Assembly: GCA_963761035.1 (NCBI GenBank)
Contig: CAVXFH010000002.1
Span: forward strand, 2,955,964-3,019,963
DNA: 64,000 nt
Direction of reading: 5' to 3'
From: JARRQJ01 sp963761035
GTDB taxonomy: Bacteria; Pseudomonadota; Gammaproteobacteria; DRLM01
Notes under the pieces: generated by a model
Databases searched by the model: none
What the model was told of the DNA's origin: nothing
The model's input: only the letters and a program-made list of their open reading frames with translations
Made by a program: the position numbers and the translations under genes
Shown: positions 62,365-64,000 of the stretch, one piece after another
Layout: each line of letters opens with the position of its first letter
Numbering within the stretch: the first letter of the stretch is position 1

Positions 62365-62471
62365 CAGCTCGGACCCGCCCGACCCCGGCGCCCGAATCCG
62401 CTGCTGCCGCTGCTCCCTTCCGGGCCTGACGGGGTTCACAGTGTATCGTCGCGGGAGGACCGGCCCGAGCC
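62365..62471 (-). ncRNA. ffs: Signal recognition particle 4.5S RNA
   Basis: The minus strand has the SRP domain IV hairpin signature GTCAGGCCCGGAAGGGAGCA, with tetraloop GGAA (GGAAGGGAGCAGC at 62409-62421), framed by complementary arms (GGCTCGGGCC near the 5' end with GGGTCCGAGC near the 3' end). The length, about 107 nt, fits the small bacterial 4.5S type. Ends are approximate. It lies just upstream of dnaX, the usual gammaproteobacterial place. Confidence 0.93.
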
Positions 62472-62586
62472 ACCATTACAGTAGCAAGGGATTAAAAATC
62501 ACCGCCGGGATATATTGACGGAACGGGCAGTCTACTATAAACCGGTGTTTATTGTAATTCGCCGGATGGACATTAAGGGGTGTTGC

Positions 62587-63285
62587 ATGCCCAGCATACT
62601 CATCACCGGCAGCAATCGCGGCCTGGGTCTCGAATGGGCCCGGCAGTACGCCGCGGAAGCCTGGCGCGTCTACGCCAGTTGCCGCCGTCCGGACGAGGCG
62701 ACCGACCTTCAGCAGCTGGCCGAAATTTATCCCGCCGTAACCCTTCACCGCCTCGATATCACGCATCAAGATGAAATTGGCTCCCTCGCCGCAGGACTTG
62801 CAAAGGACACCATCGATATCCTGCTCAACAACGCCGGCGTGTATTTGGAGAAATTCGATGATGCGGTCGGCGACCCGTTTAACTATGAGGACTGGCTGCG
62901 CACACTAGAGGTAAACACTCTCGGCGCGATGCGCGTGACCGAAGCCTTCGTCGATCATGTGGCGCACAGCCGGCGGCGTCTCGTCATCGCCATCACCAGC
63001 CATATGGGCAGCATCGCGGAGATCACCAGCCCGCGCAGCTATTACTATCGATCAAGCAAGGCCGCATTGAATGCCAGCATGAAGGGCCTGTCGCTGGAAA
63101 TGAAATCGCGGGGCATCGGCATATTATTGCTGCACCCCGGCTGGGTACAAACCCGCATGGGCGGTCCCGGCGCGCGGATCACTGCCGAACAAAGCGTACG
63201 CGGCATGCGTTCAGTGGTGGAACGATTTAGCCTCGCGGACACCGGGCGTTTCCTGCGTTATGACGGGTCGGAGATTCCCTGGTGA
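62587..63285 (+). CDS. Short-chain dehydrogenase/reductase
   Basis: The 232-residue Rossmann-fold protein starts MPSILITGSNRGLGLEWARQ after AAGGGG. TGSNRGLG is the NAD(P) site, NNAG and a YxxxK-type catalytic pair in SYYYRSSKAALNASMKGL are seen, with Ser in ITSHMGS. It resembles C-factor (CsgA)-type SDRs. The substrate is not known. It is divergent from ffs and dnaX and convergent with the FKBP gene. Confidence 0.88.
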   Translation: MPSILITGSNRGLGLEWARQYAAEAWRVYASCRRPDEATDLQQLAEIYPAVTLHRLDITHQDEIGSLAAGLAKDTIDILLNNAGVYLEKFDDAVGDPFNYEDWLRTLEVNTLGAMRVTEAFVDHVAHSRRRLVIAITSHMGSIAEITSPRSYYYRSSKAALNASMKGLSLEMKSRGIGILLLHPGWVQTRMGGPGARITAEQSVRGMRSVVERFSLADTGRFLRYDGSEIPW

Positions 63286-63377
63286 AAGCCACGACGTCTA
63301 TAATCCGGCGCTGTCTCTATGTTTTGGTAAGCCGGATAACTCCGTGCCGACTGAGTGTCGACCTCGAGTCGCTGCGC

Positions 63378-64000
63378 CTATTTCTTAATCTTCAACAGTT
63401 CGACTTCAAATACCAAGGTTGCATTAGGCCCTATCACACCACCCGCGCCGCGCGAACCATATGCCAAGTCGGAAGGAATAAAAAGTTGCCATTTTGACCC
63501 TTCATTCATCATCTGCAAAGCCTGCTGCCAACCCTGGATTACACCGTTGACAGGGAACGTCGCGGGCTGTCCGCGCTTATAGGAGCTATCAAATTCAGTG
63601 CCGTCCAGCAAGGTTCCGCGATAGTTGACCTCAACGGTATCCGTCGCCGCCGGTTTGGCGCCCGTGCCGGCGTGCAAAACCTGATATTGCAGGCCACTGG
63701 GCAACACCTGTACGCCGGGTTTACTGCGATTGGCGGCGAGGAATTTCTCTCCCTCTTGCTTGTTTTTCTCTCCGGCCTGAGAGGCCAGCTCGGCCCGCTC
63801 TTTCTTCATATTCTCGACCGTAGTCCGTATCTCGTCCTGAGTCAACTTCGACGGCGTACCGCTTGCCGCATCGCGAATTGCCTGCATGAAGGCGCCTTCA
63901 TCAAGGATGATACCGTCCTCTTTAATTTGATGCCCGATTTGCGTGCCGATGATGTAGCTGAAACGTTGCTGATCAGTCTTCAACTCCGCTGCCGAAACAG
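63378..64000 (-). CDS. FKBP-type peptidyl-prolyl isomerase, 5' end beyond window
   Basis: At least 207 residues are present. The reading frame continues to the window edge (VSAAELKTDQQRFSYIIG), so the true start and a signal peptide end (after VSA) lie outside. The N-terminal dimerisation helices (about 1-100) with SYIIGTQIGHQIK precede an FKBP domain with VNYRGTLLDGTEFDSSYKRG, VIQGWQQALQMM and IPSDLAYGSRGAG. This is the FkpA/FklB/Mip group, which folds envelope proteins. Confidence 0.92.
   Translation of the reverse strand, partial: VSAAELKTDQQRFSYIIGTQIGHQIKEDGIILDEGAFMQAIRDAASGTPSKLTQDEIRTTVENMKKERAELASQAGEKNKQEGEKFLAANRSKPGVQVLPSGLQYQVLHAGTGAKPAATDTVEVNYRGTLLDGTEFDSSYKRGQPATFPVNGVIQGWQQALQMMNEGSKWQLFIPSDLAYGSRGAGGVIGPNATLVFEVELLKIKK

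Overview
The window is a run of housekeeping loci from a moderately GC-rich gammaproteobacterial chromosome. It carries Hfq, HflK/C, RarA, CspD, ClpS/ClpA, HflD, YciB, an NsrR-like regulator and a 4.5S-size SRP RNA. Several blocks keep the Pseudomonas/Escherichia gene order: trxB<>ftsK-lolA-rarA-(crcB)-serS-cysG; aat-bpt-infA // clpA-clpS // cspD; icd // rluE-nudJ-mnmA-hflD-purB; PHP-tsaC-like-M50-trpS-scpA-scpB-rluB; ffs-dnaX-ybaB-recR. I cannot name a genus. No phage, insertion sequence or CRISPR array is visible.

Layout: 1-4035 holds miaA-hfq-hflX-hflK-hflC (minus). Next comes a GH17-GT2 beta-glucan synthase-like gene, tRNA-Ser(UGA) and a BI-1/YccA-like FtsH modulator. 7.8-17.8 kb is the cysG-to-ftsK block, divergent trxB and a LolA-like periplasmic protein. 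18-24 kb holds a FemAB-like gene, aat-bpt, infA, clpA/clpS and cspD (N-degron and protein turnover). 24-30 kb is icd through purB. 29.8-30.15 kb is a gene-free interval with two tandem small-RNA-like units. 30-37 kb holds rnd, small accessory genes, a glycerol/glycerophosphodiester operon, cytochrome b561 and a MagIII-like glycosylase. 37-45 kb holds rluB-scpB-scpA-trpS-M50-tsaC-like-PHP and divergent yciB-yciI-bolA-ppi. 45-58 kb holds ligA, a DUF924 gene, a DUF7931/secretin-N pair, mutL, amiC, tsaE, nnr, queG, orn and an M48 protease. 58.5-64 kb holds an rsgA remnant, nsrR with a 4-TM partner, recR-ybaB-dnaX-ffs, an SDR and a truncated FKBP gene.

Most striking: between purB and rnd two consecutive units each have a stem with a cytosine-only or nearly cytosine-only loop followed by an intrinsic terminator. 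They share a CGATAnnTGACA start region, and the first has a good sigma-28-type promoter. They look like a tandem pair of C-rich-loop regulatory RNAs. Also notable are a decayed 3' remnant of rsgA at its ancestral place beside orn, the split of the usual nnr-tsaE-ami-mutL-miaA-hfq-hflXKC cluster into two pieces about 45 kb apart, and an A7 slippery run in dnaX placed where a short gamma-like product would end.
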